Below are positions 22,551-31,790 of a stretch of DNA of 32,092 nucleotides, one piece after another. The position numbers were made by a program, and so were the translations under genes. Position 1 is the first letter of the stretch. Every line of letters starts with the position of its first letter. This DNA is from Capnocytophaga sp. (GTDB lineage: Bacteria > Bacteroidota > Bacteroidia > Flavobacteriales > Flavobacteriaceae): assembly GCA_030530525.1 (NCBI GenBank), contig JAUMUT010000023.1:1-32092 (forward strand). Reading direction: 5' to 3'. The notes beneath the pieces were generated by a model. The model did not search any database. It was not told the origin of the DNA and was given only the letters and a program-made list of their open reading frames with translations.

Positions 22551-23076
22551 TTAAAAAATTACATATTTTAACTTTAACCCAATCGTAGGAATAAAGCCAT
22601 AATATTCTTTATATTTGGAATTGACAAAGCCAACACCCAACTGAAAATTAAGCAATAATCTTTTTTCTAATACTGTTTGTACGCCCCAATGTATTTCATT
22701 AATCATTACGGCTTATTCGTCTTGTTTTATTCCGTAAAATAAATTTATTTTGAATTCCGATGTAATTTCCGTGATTAAAATGGATACTTTTTCCTTTTCG
22801 TACGCGATTATCTCTGTTATAAAAGCGTTTTATTGCTACCCTTGTATATGGAGCAAAATCAAAATAAGCATAGTTAATGCGCCAATCTGTTCGTTCTGTA
22901 ATAGAGCCTATCCCAGCAGAAATTTCTGCTAAAAAATTATTAAAAATGGGTTGTTCATAAAAAGCACCTATACCGAATAGCGTAGCATCTGCGCCTATTT
23001 GCCTACTAAGTGGCGTTTCTTGGCTTTGCCCGAAAAAAGGCAAAAAGCATATAATTACTTGTAAATTTTTTTTTAA
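22551..23076 (-). pseudogene. Decayed outer-membrane beta-barrel protein gene
   Basis: This is a broken gene of about 170 codons. The first frame has a signal-like start (KKNLQVIICFLPFFGQSQ) but no ATG: the expected first codon, at 23074-23076, is TTA. It continues with alternating beta-type strands (FLAEISAGIGSITERTD, DFAPYTRVAIKRFY). Around 22740 the reading shifts: the next frame reads LFYGIKQDE, meets a TAA stop, then resumes as VMINEIHWGVQTVLEKRLLL and ends with YGFIPTIGLKLKYVIF, a C-terminal aromatic typical of outer-membrane barrels. A lost start, a frameshift and a stop together indicate a pseudogene. An assembly error could explain the frameshift but not all three. An open frame of 114 codons starting from TTG at 23043 covers only part of it. 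Confidence 0.72.
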
Positions 23077-23197
23077 ATATTTACGTGCAAAAATACAATA
23101 AATTTTTAATTAACACTTTATAAAAAAGTTAATTAACAGCTAAAAAAATATTTTTATCCCCAAAAAATAGTATAAAAAACTTTTTTGATTTCTTTTT

Positions 23198-26100
23198 TTA
23201 GTTTTTTACAAATTTTAGCTTGCAAATTTTTGTTAAATAGGATTGTTGGGCTACAGCTCTTTTCTCATCGTCTGGAATGATAGCTGTTATTTCTCGTTTT
23301 GGCTCACTGATGGTTAAAAGGAATGCCAATTGCCCGTAATCATCACATTCTAAGGTAATTGCTTCTTTTTTTGGTAATTCTTCATTGAGTTGTAAATACA
23401 TTTCTCGTGTTTTTGTATATTCTTTTCGTACTATTTTTCTAATAGAATTTTCCATATACAAATAATTGAGCATCAGTTTTTCTTTGAAATAATCGACATC
23501 TTCCAATTCTTTTCTTATTTGTGAGAATTGCTCACGAAAGTAAGCGTTTATTTTTTTACATCTTTCAGAATAATTTCCTCCAAAAGTATTGTTTTTCAAC
23601 GAAATAGGCTCACCAGAAACGACAACAGAATGCCCGTGATAGATTATAAAATCTCCTTTCGGGTTAGTTTGTGCATTGCCGTGAATGTATATCGGGACAA
23701 TATCCAAGCCTAACTGCTCGGCAAGGTAAAATGCCCCTTTATGAAACCTGCCAATAGCATTGGTAGCCGAGCGCGTTCCCTCTGGGAAAATAACAATAGA
23801 AACGCCTTCTTCTATGTTTTTCTGGAAAATAGGCAAGCCTTCTTCCACGCCTTTGGAAGCAGGAAAACCTCCCAATTTTTGTACATATTTACCAAAAATA
23901 GGCGAATTATACACCCAATCATTTACAATATAACTCGTTTGAGGCGAAATCATTCCCATCACCAACGTATCCAACCACGAAGTATGATTGGCTATGAATA
24001 TCACGGGTTTATCCAAAGAAATATTAGCTCTGTTAATATATTTTTTCTTAACAAAAGGATTGGTTGCCAACACCGAAACGAAAAATTTTGCAGATAAAAT
24101 CCGAATCCATTTCACAGATTTTGGGCTAATCTTTATTAAAATATTTCCTAAATTGGATAAAATAAAACTTCCTATTCCGTAATACGCTATGGACAGACAA
24201 GAAATAAGCGAATAGACAAGCGTAGTAGGAGAAATTCCCTTGCGTGGCCTGTTGAAAATGAACCACTTATATATCGCAGGATACATAATAAAAGTAATTA
24301 GCAAAGCCGATGAAAGCCCTATCAAAGAAACACTTGCAATAGACTGTAAAGCAGGATGTTTGGCAAAAATTAACGTTCCGATAGCCAATAAAGTCGTTAT
24401 ACAAGCCAATAAAACCGATACTTTGTAAGTTGGCAAGTCATCTTTGCCGTATGTATATTGTTTTTGCAAGGCGCAACTCATAAAAATACTAAAATCCACC
24501 GCGTGCCCAAGCACCAATGTACAAACAATCATACTAAAAACGTTAAATTCAATTCCTAACCAATACATCAGGGCTGAACTCACTACGGTAGTTGCCAAAA
24601 TGGGACTAAAAGTAAGCAAAACCAATTCTATTCGCTTAAAATATAGGAATAAAATAAAAATAACGGCAATAGAAGAATAACTTGCCAAACTTAGTACGTT
24701 GTCTTTTAGTTCGCCAAGAAACGTTTCGTTAAGATTTTTTCTATCAATTACAACAAATTGATTTTCAAGATTTTGAATAATTTTCTCTCGTTGTGAAATA
24801 TCTATTTTTAATAAATTTCCGATAGTAAAAAAATTATTTTTTTCGGAAATAAAATCGGATAAAGGTATGGCTGCCAATTCTTTATATTCGTCCAAGCTAT
24901 GTATTGGCTGAAAAGATTTTTGTAAATGCTCAAAAAACATTTGGTAAGTAGAGGGTTTGAAGCCTATTTCTTCTCCTAAACTAACAAACTGATTTTCAAT
25001 GTTTTGAACAGAATGTTTTTGCCAGAAATTATTCCATCGGTGTATTCTTTTTTGTTGTTCATCTTGTGAAAAAATTAAATTTCCAACGGAAGAAAATTGT
25101 TTAATATCCCCTTTTTCTTTAAGAGAAGAAAGATTTTGATACAAAATTTCATTTTTTTGTAAGGCTTCTTCCAAAGAATTTCCGTAAGCCACCGCATAAA
25201 TAGATTTGTACTTATCATCGGTCAAATTTTCTAATTTATGTTGCGCAGAAAGGTAATTCTCTGGCATATAATTCATTGAAGAAATATCGCTATTAAAATG
25301 TACTTTCCCGAAGAAAAAAAGACTAACGACAATAAGCAAAGCTCCACTAAAAATAAGAATTTTCTTTTGGTGATATGGATAAGCTGCCATTTTGTCTATC
25401 AGGGTTTTACGAGCCATTACTCCTTTTTTTCCTCTGTACAGATGCGGTATGAGAATAAGAGCAAAAAGAGCGGAAACCATTATCCCGATGCTGGCAAAAA
25501 CACCCAAATCGTTCATTACTTCGGATTGTGTAAATAACAAACAAAAAAAGGAAATTGCTGTGGTAGAGCTACTTAGCAAAATAGGATTGGTTACTATTTT
25601 GTAAAGCCCAGCGGTTGTGTTGGCGTGATTATAGTGCGTGAGAATATGCAAAGAATAATCTACCGTAACACCAAGCAAAACCGCACCAATGCTGATAGAA
25701 ATCGCCGAGATACTTCCTTTGAAAAAATATAAAAAAGCAAGGGCAGCAAGCACACCTAACAACGAAGGAATAAAAGCTATGAGCGGAACAAAAATATTTT
25801 GATAGAAGAAAGCCAAAATCAAATACAACACCACCAACGAAATAACTACGGTAGTTAAAATATCCGTTTTTATCTGGTGCGCATTGGCAACAGCCAGCAA
25901 AGCCGAGCCGAAAAAATCAACTTGAATATTTGGATATTTTTCTTGTATTTTATTTTGTAAATGTGATAATTTTTCGGCAAAAATAGCGTTATGTTCCGTT
26001 TCGTTTCCTGTGTATTTTGGAGAAATAAAAAAGAGAATTTCCTTTTTATCTTTTGCGGTAAGGAAGCCGTCTATTAATGTTAAATTGGAAGAAACGTTAA

Positions 26101-26653
26101 GGTTTTGCAACTTTTTTAACCCGTTGAATGTCAGCCCGAAAGGGTCTTTACGAATAAAATTTTGAGCTACAATACCCGATGGCGAAAGCATAGTTCTGTA
26201 ATGGGCTTTTATCATCGTAGCCAAGCTATCTTTTTCTAAACGATATGTTAATTCTTGATAATCTTTTTCTTCCAAAAACAAAGGAAGGTGTTCGTAGATA
26301 AAATCCCAAGAATTTGAAATTAACGTATCATTAACAATTCCTTGTATTTGAGAAATATAATTAGAAAAATTAGCAGTTAATTCTTCGTTTATTTCCGAAG
26401 CAACTTCTTGTAATTCAGCAAGTTCTGTATTTTCATTTCCTTGAATAATTACAGAAATTTTATCTGAAAAATTAAGTTGTTTTATTACTTTGGAAGTAAT
26501 AGAAGTTTTTTGGTTTTGCGGTAATACTTTGGAAATATCTTCCTGAAATTGAATTTTGGAAGAAGCCCATATTAAAAATAAAAAAATAATCCCAATTCCT
26601 AAAAATGAACTCCATTTATTTTTGGATATAAATGTATAAATAGCAACTAACAT
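23198..26653 (-). CDS. MMPL-family exporter fused to PlsC-like acyltransferase
   Basis: I place the start at ATG 26653 (MLVAIYTF), which begins the first membrane helix, giving 1151 aa. Residues 1 to about 850 form an RND/MMPL-type transporter with two halves. Each has a large periplasmic loop and a cluster of hydrophobic helices (for example VVISLVVLYLILAFFY and SIAVIFILFLYFKR). Then comes a glycerol-phosphate acyltransferase domain with HX4D in NHTSWLD (His890, Asp895) and FPEGTRS (956-962). The last 100 residues look like a truncated methyltransferase. In flavobacterial flexirubin clusters this protein exists as a transporter/acyltransferase/methyltransferase fusion, from memory. It is thought to move or acylate the pigment at the membrane. 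It is the only MMPL protein here and follows the dnd operon by 97 bases. Confidence 0.9.
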   Translation of the reverse strand: MLVAIYTFISKNKWSSFLGIGIIFLFLIWASSKIQFQEDISKVLPQNQKTSITSKVIKQLNFSDKISVIIQGNENTELAELQEVASEINEELTANFSNYISQIQGIVNDTLISNSWDFIYEHLPLFLEEKDYQELTYRLEKDSLATMIKAHYRTMLSPSGIVAQNFIRKDPFGLTFNGLKKLQNLNVSSNLTLIDGFLTAKDKKEILFFISPKYTGNETEHNAIFAEKLSHLQNKIQEKYPNIQVDFFGSALLAVANAHQIKTDILTTVVISLVVLYLILAFFYQNIFVPLIAFIPSLLGVLAALAFLYFFKGSISAISISIGAVLLGVTVDYSLHILTHYNHANTTAGLYKIVTNPILLSSSTTAISFFCLLFTQSEVMNDLGVFASIGIMVSALFALILIPHLYRGKKGVMARKTLIDKMAAYPYHQKKILIFSGALLIVVSLFFFGKVHFNSDISSMNYMPENYLSAQHKLENLTDDKYKSIYAVAYGNSLEEALQKNEILYQNLSSLKEKGDIKQFSSVGNLIFSQDEQQKRIHRWNNFWQKHSVQNIENQFVSLGEEIGFKPSTYQMFFEHLQKSFQPIHSLDEYKELAAIPLSDFISEKNNFFTIGNLLKIDISQREKIIQNLENQFVVIDRKNLNETFLGELKDNVLSLASYSSIAVIFILFLYFKRIELVLLTFSPILATTVVSSALMYWLGIEFNVFSMIVCTLVLGHAVDFSIFMSCALQKQYTYGKDDLPTYKVSVLLACITTLLAIGTLIFAKHPALQSIASVSLIGLSSALLITFIMYPAIYKWFIFNRPRKGISPTTLVYSLISCLSIAYYGIGSFILSNLGNILIKISPKSVKWIRILSAKFFVSVLATNPFVKKKYINRANISLDKPVIFIANHTSWLDTLVMGMISPQTSYIVNDWVYNSPIFGKYVQKLGGFPASKGVEEGLPIFQKNIEEGVSIVIFPEGTRSATNAIGRFHKGAFYLAEQLGLDIVPIYIHGNAQTNPKGDFIIYHGHSVVVSGEPISLKNNTFGGNYSERCKKINAYFREQFSQIRKELEDVDYFKEKLMLNYLYMENSIRKIVRKEYTKTREMYLQLNEELPKKEAITLECDDYGQLAFLLTISEPKREITAIIPDDEKRAVAQQSYLTKICKLKFVKN

Positions 26654-26750
26654 TCTTATTTTTATTATAAAAAATGAAAGTGCTAAATTACAAAAAAAAT
26701 TGGAATAAATTCTACCACTTGTGTTTTTTGATTTGGAAAAAGATAGTTTT

Positions 26751-28295
26751 TTATTTTGTATTAAATATTTTACCAAAATCAAACTCTCGTATATTGCTTA
26801 TTGCCTGGCGAGGTTTTATATTTTCCATAGAGCGATTGATAATAGTTTGTTGTTTTTCACCTGCTCCTAAGAATTTACGAATAGAACGCCAATTATTACC
26901 GTCTTTTATTTGCATTAAAAATGCTGATTGACACAGTTCTGAGAAATCAAAATCTCGCTGATTAAACTCTTCTATACCTTGGGAAACAAGCATTACAGCC
27001 ACTCCTTGAGAACGGACTTCACGCAATAATTTTTCTAATATTTCTTGTGATTTGGTTTCCTTAAAAACATTATGAGCTTCATCTATTAATAAAACATATC
27101 TAAGCCCACTATAATTATTTTCGTTAGGAGTTTTATCCATATTCATAAAAATATTATATAGATAATAGATTACTAAAAAAGTTGCGGTAAACCTAACCTC
27201 TTTACTCAAATCCCCTGATAGGCTCAAGTAATAGTTATCGTTAATAAAGTCTCCTAATTTACTATTATCAAATAAATCCACTTCTGTAAGACCTATTAAA
27301 ATTTGTGTAAGAGATGTAGGCTTATCACCAGCTATTTCATATACATTTTCTAAAACATCGTTTAGAGAGGGATAAGAGCCATCTTTTTTGTTATCAAATG
27401 CTCTTTTGGTAGCATCTTTTAAGAGCTGTTTTTGTACCTTGCCCAAATTAGCATATTTATCAATAATATCCACAAATCTACCAATACCCACCAATTTATC
27501 TTTTTCATTTATATTATTGATAAATGATAATGGATTGACAGGAAAAGAATCGGTAGGAGTATCTATTAATTTAGCATTGGTTTGAGCAAAAAACTCTTTA
27601 TTTTCTTTATTCTTCTTATCGCTTTCAGTCATTCCTTTAAAATCTAAATAAAGGAAATTAACCTTACCTTCCGTTTCTTTTACTATTCGTTGGAGTATAT
27701 TCCTTGCAAAATAAGATTTCCCTGTTCCTGATTGCCCTGCTATTGCTATGTGGCAATTACTGTACAAACTTGTATCATTAGGAGTAAAATAAATTTCTTT
27801 TCCATTACTTTCTCCTATCCATATTTTAATAGGAGCTATACAATAATCTTTTTCTTTTATATGATTATTCTTATTTTTTGCATAGCCAAAACTATCCTCA
27901 TCTATCATATTTTCAATTCCTTCTTCTACACTATCTAATAGAAACTCCATTCCTAATATATTTTTATTCTCCTCAAAGATTTTATTTAATAGTTCCAATC
28001 CGTTGTCAATATGCCATTTTAGATATTTTTTAACATCAATACTATCTTTATGTATTTTATATTTTTGACAAACTAATGAAATATAGTATTCTCTGTAATT
28101 ACCAAATAGAGTAGCATCTTTATATTCTTTTTGTTTGTCAGAGGCTGGATATTCTTTTTTTTCGTCATACATTGACTTTACTAATGAATACGCCAATGCG
28201 ATTCGGGCTATGTGATTCTCTTCGCCCAATCCCATCGAATTAGTAAGTTTTTTAACGAGTTCAGAAGATGTCTTTATATTAAAATTCGTTTGCAT
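26751..28295 (-). CDS. DndE-HerA fusion: DndE-like domain joined to HerA/FtsK-type ATPase
   Basis: This 514-aa protein is the third gene of the Dnd operon. I use ATG 28295, because the longer frame to 28313 begins with TTG. Residues 1 to about 125 resemble DndE, the small DNA-binding protein of DNA phosphorothioation. The clues are HIARIALAYSLV (28-39) and LFGNYREYYISLVCQ (63-77), then KWHIDNGLELL. Residues 180-514 are a hexameric-ATPase domain of the HerA/VirB4/FtsK class: Walker A GQSGTGKS (187-194), Walker B VLLIDEAHNVF (401-411), sensor LVSQG (436-440). Canonical DndE is only about 110-130 aa and has no ATPase. Its start overlaps the dndD stop by 17 bases. The DndE assignment is from pattern, without a search. 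Confidence 0.82.
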   Translation of the reverse strand: MQTNFNIKTSSELVKKLTNSMGLGEENHIARIALAYSLVKSMYDEKKEYPASDKQKEYKDATLFGNYREYYISLVCQKYKIHKDSIDVKKYLKWHIDNGLELLNKIFEENKNILGMEFLLDSVEEGIENMIDEDSFGYAKNKNNHIKEKDYCIAPIKIWIGESNGKEIYFTPNDTSLYSNCHIAIAGQSGTGKSYFARNILQRIVKETEGKVNFLYLDFKGMTESDKKNKENKEFFAQTNAKLIDTPTDSFPVNPLSFINNINEKDKLVGIGRFVDIIDKYANLGKVQKQLLKDATKRAFDNKKDGSYPSLNDVLENVYEIAGDKPTSLTQILIGLTEVDLFDNSKLGDFINDNYYLSLSGDLSKEVRFTATFLVIYYLYNIFMNMDKTPNENNYSGLRYVLLIDEAHNVFKETKSQEILEKLLREVRSQGVAVMLVSQGIEEFNQRDFDFSELCQSAFLMQIKDGNNWRSIRKFLGAGEKQQTIINRSMENIKPRQAISNIREFDFGKIFNTK

Positions 28296-30384
28296 TTTGA
28301 TATTCTTTTTCAAATATTGGGAACAAATCTTCCTTATTTTCTACAGGTTGAAAAGATGATTTGTTTTTTTCATTTTTTATTAGATACGTTTTGCTGATAT
28401 TAGGAAGCAGTATATTATATTCCGTTTCTGTCATTTCTTTTTTTAACAATGGGAATATAATAACTTGTTCTGACACCTTTGGATAAAAATACTTGACGAT
28501 ACTATTTGAATGGTCAATATCAAATTTCTGCATTGGAGAATCTATAAATACAGGGAAACTAATATTAGATTCATCAACTAATCCTTTCAGAAGTGTGGTG
28601 GCGTATAGTTGTTGCTCTCCTTTTGAGAAAGTATCTTTGTTTATATATTTATTTCTTTTGTCTTTTAGCTCAATATCCACCATATCTCCTATAATTTTAA
28701 TTTCTACTTTTTTCACAAAATCTTTTTTATGCAAAAGCATATTTAGCCCATCTTCTATTCTTTTTTCAAGTGATTTTGATTTTTCTCTCTTAAAAGTTTC
28801 TATGAAATTTTTCAAAATTTGGATAGTTTTTTCTACTTCTTCCCCAACCGCAAGATTTTCCTTGCTTAATTCCAACTTTTCATTAATGCTATTAGCTCTC
28901 TTTGTTTGTTGCAATATAAAATTATCATTTTCTTGTATTTTTTGCTTTTTACCCCCTATTAGTTGCTGGTTTTCATCATATTTGTCTTGAAATTCTTTTT
29001 TCTTTTCTCTATCCGCCTTAGCCAAAGGATCTTCTGATTTTTCTTCAGCCAAACGAACTTTCTTATTAATTTCATTTTGTTCATTTTTGGCACGAGTAAA
29101 ATTCATATGGATATTACTTAATTTTTCTTTAAATGATAGTTTTATATTATCTGCAAATTGTTTTAAGCTGGCTGTTTCACTTTCAGAGTAATTATGTATT
29201 ATATTTACTTCCTCTATTTTCTGTTGTTCTTCTGTTCCAAAATATTTTTTAAACAGTAATTGTAGATTTTCCACATAGAATTTTTGTACATTGTAAGGTA
29301 TTTGAATATTATCAGGCCTTTCTATATTTATAAGTTCATCAATTATTTTGGAGGAAATCTCTTCTGTTTTATCTTTATCATAACTTCTATTGATAAAATT
29401 TCTTTCTTTAGAAACTTGATCTAATACTTCTACTAAAAGCTCTCCTGTTATAGCAAAAGGTATTGTTTCAAAATGATTTTTTAACTCACTTTGTAAATTA
29501 TCTACCTTTTTTTCTAATTCTTCTTTTCTATCTCTTAACTCTTTTAGTTTTTCTTCCGTTATAATATTTCCGTTTTTAATTAATTTTTCTTCTAATGAAG
29601 ATATATTACTTTTCAGCAAAGAAGAATCGTCCTCTAAGTCTTCTATTTCCTTTTGGATTTCGGCATTTTCGTTCTTTTTCTCTTTTATATCAATATCTAT
29701 TCTTTCTAATTCTGTACGTTCTTTATGCGAAGCAGTTTCTTCTTTAAGTTTGTTTAAATAGTTTATTAAATCATCTTTTAAGTCTTGATATTTCTTTATT
29801 CCTAACACTTCCACATAAGCTCTACTTAAATTTTTTTGCTGTTCTTCTGTATGAATTTCTGCCAAGGAAACTATTTTTTCAGCATCAAAAAAGAAAAATT
29901 TGGCAATTTCCTTAGGCATTATAAAATCACGAATAAAATTTTCTTTTCCTACTTCTTCTACCAATTCACTCGGCGTTCCATCAATTAAGATTTCTAATTC
30001 TTCTTCTTGTGAGCCTTCAGTATAATATGTCCTTGTTATTTTAAGTTCATCACAATCTATTTCAGGAATTGTCTTAACATTAGCAAAAGTTATTGCTACG
30101 GAAAAAGTTGTAGAGCCTTCCTCACTTGCGGTGTGGTTCAAACTATTTCTAATATATTTTTTGTAATTGCCATTATTTCCTATTTCGCGCTTGTATATTT
30201 CATCAACATCACTCATTTGCCTGCCATACAAACACCAAACCAATGACATTAAGAAAGTAGTTTTCCCAAAGCCATTTTTCCCACTTATGATTACAATATT
30301 TTCTTTATCTGTTACAGATAAATCTATTTTATGATAACCTTTATATATTCTAAAATTATTTAATTCAATGGATTGGATAATCAT
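28279..30384 (-). CDS. dndD: DndD, SMC-like ATPase of DNA phosphorothioation
   Basis: This 701-aa protein has a split ABC-type ATPase: Walker A GKNGFGKTT (35-43), then a long coiled-coil arm (about aa 195-560, with heptads such as LKELRDRKEELEKKVDNLQSEL in part), and then the signature FSKGEQQ (586-592) and Walker B FPVFID (610-615) followed by SPMQKFD. This is the Rad50/SMC layout of DndD, which is thought to open or nick DNA so that sulfur can be inserted. No Rad50 CxxC hook was seen. It starts with an ATGA overlap with dndC (30381-30384) and is overlapped by the DndE-HerA gene at its end, so all three are probably made in fixed ratio. The family's normal length is about 660 aa. Confidence 0.9.
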   Translation of the reverse strand: MIIQSIELNNFRIYKGYHKIDLSVTDKENIVIISGKNGFGKTTFLMSLVWCLYGRQMSDVDEIYKREIGNNGNYKKYIRNSLNHTASEEGSTTFSVAITFANVKTIPEIDCDELKITRTYYTEGSQEEELEILIDGTPSELVEEVGKENFIRDFIMPKEIAKFFFFDAEKIVSLAEIHTEEQQKNLSRAYVEVLGIKKYQDLKDDLINYLNKLKEETASHKERTELERIDIDIKEKKNENAEIQKEIEDLEDDSSLLKSNISSLEEKLIKNGNIITEEKLKELRDRKEELEKKVDNLQSELKNHFETIPFAITGELLVEVLDQVSKERNFINRSYDKDKTEEISSKIIDELINIERPDNIQIPYNVQKFYVENLQLLFKKYFGTEEQQKIEEVNIIHNYSESETASLKQFADNIKLSFKEKLSNIHMNFTRAKNEQNEINKKVRLAEEKSEDPLAKADREKKKEFQDKYDENQQLIGGKKQKIQENDNFILQQTKRANSINEKLELSKENLAVGEEVEKTIQILKNFIETFKREKSKSLEKRIEDGLNMLLHKKDFVKKVEIKIIGDMVDIELKDKRNKYINKDTFSKGEQQLYATTLLKGLVDESNISFPVFIDSPMQKFDIDHSNSIVKYFYPKVSEQVIIFPLLKKEMTETEYNILLPNISKTYLIKNEKNKSSFQPVENKEDLFPIFEKEYQNANEF

Positions 30385-31724
30385 ACGGCTGTAATATATT
30401 GTTTATAACGTTTTTCTATACTTTCTATAAGGCCTTTTCTCTTTACCATCAATGTTTTAGATTTCTCTAATTTCAATAAATCTTGTATAAGAGAAAACTG
30501 CTTTTTATCCTCTTTGCACGATGATAATAAAAGTTTTTCTTCTTTTTGAATTTGTTCGTTATATTGTTTCATATCTATATCCTTATTAAAAACTTTATTA
30601 TATATACTAGAAACTGTTTTTTCAAAATATAAATCCCGATACCAAATCACTTGAATAGCTATTAATTCTTGTTTATTAATAAGCTCCACATTGTAACCTA
30701 ATTCATTGATTTGCTTCTGTGCTTCAAATACCTTTTCCAATATTTCAGCCCGATGCTCAATTACTACATATCCACCATTAGGAATAGCAGCCAAAGAGCC
30801 ATCTCTCCTATAATCAGAACGATTTTTAGGCTTATTTCTTTCTTCCTGAATCCAATTTCTCAAATCTCTCAAAGGAATCAACCATTTATGCCCATTCTCT
30901 ATCTGTGCCGAAATGGATTTGTCTTGCTTTACCACAGTACAAGTCCAACAGCCAAACCTACTTTGCCCACAAGATTTATGTTCCTTATCAGAAACCATTG
31001 TCGGGCATTCATAATCATCAGCACTTGCATCTGCATATATATCAAACAACTCTTTATTATCTGCTCCCCAAGGAGATTTAAAAGTATTTATAATATACCA
31101 TACTTCTTCTAATTCCAATTCTTTTATAGGAGAATAAACAAAAACATTATTCTGCAAAGGATGTTTGGTAAGTCTTTTACCTCTTATTTCGTGCTTTTTT
31201 ATAGATTTTGCTCTTGTTATACTTTCACTCTTTCTTGTTCCAACTAATATAATAGCTTCGTGGTAATCATTTTCTTCACTCTTTACAATGTCTGAAACAA
31301 ATTTTGCAGTAGGTTTTATTTTTAACCGCTCTGTACACCATCTGAAACTATTATTAGGAGCAGGATAGCCTTTTCCTATAAGATTTACGAAAAAAGAATC
31401 TTCCAATCTTGGAATTGTTTTACGAACTTTTATAGGCAAAGCGTATTTCAAAGCTGCATCGGCTATTTTTTCCAATACCTTATTCACATAATTTGTAATA
31501 ATCGGATTCTCTACTAATGTATCATTACAAACTACATAAATTTCTCTTTTTAAAAATTCTTTCCCCAGTTCATTCTTGATTTTCAAAATAGCCAACCAAG
31601 TTAATGTCAATAATACTGTAGAATCCTTTCCTCCACTAAAACCTATTATCCAAGGTCTATTATTATCTTCTATAATATATTGATCCGCTATTTCATCTAT
31701 TATGTAATTTATTTTTTTACTCAT
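30381..31724 (-). CDS. dndC: DndC, PAPS-reductase-like sulfur-transfer protein
   Basis: I choose the ATG at 31724 (MSKKINYI), giving 447 aa. The frame stays open to 31763, but the extra residues (MWLGNIIPRIFFI) look like read-through leader. The protein has a PP-loop SGGKDST (30-36) of the PAPS reductase/ATP pyrophosphatase superfamily, RWCTERLK (128-135) and four cysteines likely to bind an iron-sulfur cluster: Cys240, Cys252, Cys259 and Cys262 (CGQSRFGCWTC). In the Dnd system this protein activates the DNA phosphate or sulfur source using ATP, with sulfur supplied by the cysteine desulfurase DndA or by IscS. No dndA is near, so a chromosomal desulfurase would have to act. The signature is clear and dndD follows directly. 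Confidence 0.92.
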   Translation of the reverse strand: MSKKINYIIDEIADQYIIEDNNRPWIIGFSGGKDSTVLLTLTWLAILKIKNELGKEFLKREIYVVCNDTLVENPIITNYVNKVLEKIADAALKYALPIKVRKTIPRLEDSFFVNLIGKGYPAPNNSFRWCTERLKIKPTAKFVSDIVKSEENDYHEAIILVGTRKSESITRAKSIKKHEIRGKRLTKHPLQNNVFVYSPIKELELEEVWYIINTFKSPWGADNKELFDIYADASADDYECPTMVSDKEHKSCGQSRFGCWTCTVVKQDKSISAQIENGHKWLIPLRDLRNWIQEERNKPKNRSDYRRDGSLAAIPNGGYVVIEHRAEILEKVFEAQKQINELGYNVELINKQELIAIQVIWYRDLYFEKTVSSIYNKVFNKDIDMKQYNEQIQKEEKLLLSSCKEDKKQFSLIQDLLKLEKSKTLMVKRKGLIESIEKRYKQYITAV

Positions 31725-31790
31725 TATAAAAAATATTCTAGGAATTATATTTCCGAGCCACAAAATAATTTTTAATATTTATAGGTTTTT

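Noticed and set aside
26654-26782. 43-residue extension of the MMPL exporter
   Set aside because: It overlaps the stop of the DndE-HerA gene and precedes the natural first membrane helix start at 26653.
28493-28990. + strand frame of 165 codons inside dndD
   Set aside because: It is antisense to the coiled-coil and ATPase parts of dndD. Its Ser/Phe-rich composition is that of a shadow frame.
30711-31112. + strand frame of 133 codons inside dndC
   Set aside because: It is antisense to the conserved cysteine region of dndC and has no independent signal.
31725-31763. 13-residue extension of DndC
   Set aside because: The MSKK start at 31724 fits the family better and leaves a normal leader from the palindrome promoter.
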